Below the pieces are notes generated by a model. It had not been told where the DNA came from and ran no database searches. It saw only the letters and a list, made by a program, of their open reading frames with translations. From JANNVZ01 sp031418455 (GTDB lineage Bacteria > Bacteroidota > Bacteroidia > Flavobacteriales_D > Sanyastnellaceae), in assembly GCA_031418455.1 (NCBI GenBank), contig JANOXJ010000160.1:1-8363 (forward strand): a stretch of 8,363 nucleotides of DNA. Direction: 5' to 3'. The position numbers and the translations under genes were made by a program. The stretch's first letter is position 1; the number at the start of each line of letters is the position of its first letter. Below are positions 7,440 through 8,363 of this stretch, piece by piece.

Positions 7440-7450
7440 GCTCAGTGAGC
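7440..7450. repeat. Perfect 11-base palindrome upstream of fkbM
   Basis: GCTCAGTGAGC is a perfect palindrome about a single central base. It lies six bases before the -33 TTG of the putative fkbM promoter, so an operator role is conceivable. A palindrome this short can arise by chance. Confidence 0.25.
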
Positions 7451-7456
7451 TATTTG

Positions 7457-7489
7457 TTGCACTTATTTTTATTTCTCAGTTTACCTTTT
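7457..7489 (+). promoter_or_regulatory. Putative Bacteroidota-type promoter of the FkbM methyltransferase gene
   Basis: TTG at 7457-7459 is followed after 22 bases by TACCTTTT at 7482-7489, seven of eight matches to TAnnTTTG. The element ends ten bases before the ATG at 7500, giving a predicted leader of only a few bases. The gene may also be read through from gmd. Confidence 0.4.
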
Positions 7490-7499
7490 TAGCGTATTT

Positions 7500-8363
7500 A
7501 TGTCTTGGCTTTCATCCTTACTTTCAGTATTGCCCTTTACAGTAAATGTAAGTGGGCGCAAGCATAATGCGATAATGAAAATAGGGCATTTGTTTAAGCT
7601 TAACCAAATTCCAACGGTAAATTATAAAGGCAGGAGTATTATTGTAAAAGGTCATGCACCTGCTCAAATAATCAACTTTGCGGCACATAATTTTTTTCAA
7701 GATTTTGAACGTTCGGCATTAGCGCATTTTATGCAAACCCATTTGCAAAAAGGTGCCTTGTTTATAGATGTAGGAGCCAACTTGGGCGGCTATTCTTTTT
7801 TGGCAAAACAGCAGGAGTTGTTGGTGTATAATGCAGAGCCTGTGCCTGGTTTGTCTGCCTTTTTACAAGAGAATGAAGTGGCCTTTGGCAACCACATTGG
7901 CAAGGCTTTCTCTAACGAAAATGGTAGCGCAGAGTTTTATATCTCCGATGATAACATTGGCGGAAGCTCGCTTATTGCAAGCAATAAAGGATGGGAGGCA
8001 AGTGGCTACACGCATAAAGTGCAGGTGCCTGTGGTCACTTTTGATAGCGTGTTTTGCAATATTATTGCTGACCATACTAAGCAGGCAATGGTAAAAATAG
8101 ATGTGGAAGGCAACGAAGAGAAGGTGGTGCAAGGCATGCACAATACATTGGCCAACGGTAAAATAAAATACATATGGTGCGAAGTGCGGGGGCCACAAAG
8201 CGACCGCAATGCAAACAGCTACATAGCAGTAGCAGCTCTACTTGCAGCGCATGAATATGGCGCATATAGCTACACTGCAGGCACAGGCCTTATGGCATTT
8301 GACCCGCTTAAGCATGTAAAGCAATTTTTTGATTTGGTATTTATAAAACAAGATTTAAAGGAT
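7500..8363 (+). CDS. FkbM family methyltransferase (3' end beyond window)
   Basis: The frame runs 288 codons from the ATG at 7500 to the window edge with no stop, so the gene is incomplete on the right. The FkbM-type SAM-dependent methyltransferase fold is visible. Motif I is FIDVGANLGGYSFLA (residues 88-102), with the acidic AEPVP after the second strand (112-116). DNIGGSSL follows at 151-158, and the family signature VKIDVEGNEEKVVQGM is at 198-213. Relatives O-methylate sugars or other small-molecule hydroxyls, and many sit in polysaccharide clusters. With gmd just upstream, a glycan-methylating role is inferred, but the substrate is unknown. An in-frame stop at 7446 and the absence of an earlier ATG support the chosen start. 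There is no signal peptide with a clear cleavage site, so it is probably cytosolic. Very little of the protein should be missing, since relatives usually end soon after the last visible strand. Confidence 0.9.
   Translation, partial: MSWLSSLLSVLPFTVNVSGRKHNAIMKIGHLFKLNQIPTVNYKGRSIIVKGHAPAQIINFAAHNFFQDFERSALAHFMQTHLQKGALFIDVGANLGGYSFLAKQQELLVYNAEPVPGLSAFLQENEVAFGNHIGKAFSNENGSAEFYISDDNIGGSSLIASNKGWEASGYTHKVQVPVVTFDSVFCNIIADHTKQAMVKIDVEGNEEKVVQGMHNTLANGKIKYIWCEVRGPQSDRNANSYIAVAALLAAHEYGAYSYTAGTGLMAFDPLKHVKQFFDLVFIKQDLKD

Noticed and set aside
7438..7545. A 35-residue hydrophobic small frame starting at ATG 7438 (MLSELFVALIF...)
   Set aside because: It could pass for a membrane micropeptide, but it overlaps the proposed fkbM promoter and the fkbM start in another frame. 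Its hydrophobicity follows from the T-rich gap, and nothing independent supports translation.
7863..8265. Overlapping minus-strand frames of 62-111 codons, and a plus-strand 87-codon frame at 7831-8094
   Set aside because: They all lie within the open FkbM methyltransferase frame, which has clear motif I and DVEG signatures, so they are shadows.

Overview
The window looks like a chromosomal segment of a Bacteroidota bacterium, probably from the Chitinophagales or Sphingobacteriales side. Three things point there. The DUF3822 - rsmD - coaD gene order is typical of that phylum. Starts lack Shine-Dalgarno sequences. Promoter-like sites fit the Bacteroidota consensus (TTG about 19-23 bases upstream of TAnnTTTG) rather than the E. 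coli one. Base composition is moderate, with AT-rich gaps. The genus cannot be told from the sequence alone.

Layout. Positions 32-2062 (minus strand) hold a complete uvrB, the damage-verification helicase of nucleotide excision repair. A 193-base divergent gap (2063-2255) carries promoter-like elements for both directions. From 2256 to 6184, five plus-strand genes are packed head to tail: a DUF3822 protein, rsmD (16S rRNA methyltransferase), coaD (coenzyme A synthesis), a large exported protein with a thioredoxin fold that lacks both redox cysteines, and a 161-residue protein of unknown function. The first three overlap by 10 and 4 bases. The fourth either starts inside coaD or begins 19 bases or more after it, and the fifth follows after 27 bases. 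They are probably one operon. After a 129-base gap, gmd (GDP-mannose 4,6-dehydratase, 6314-7402) has a well-placed promoter. After a further 97 bases an FkbM-family methyltransferase starts at 7500 and is still open at the window edge. These last two probably begin a surface-glycan or nucleotide-sugar locus that continues to the right.

The window is mostly housekeeping, and I see no defence system, mobile element, CRISPR array, tRNA or rRNA. The points most worth a second look are the cysteine-less TlpA-like protein cotranscribed with coaD, the unassigned 161-residue protein, and the way promoter-like elements before uvrB, gmd and fkbM sit 4-10 bases from the start codon, which would give leaderless or nearly leaderless mRNAs.
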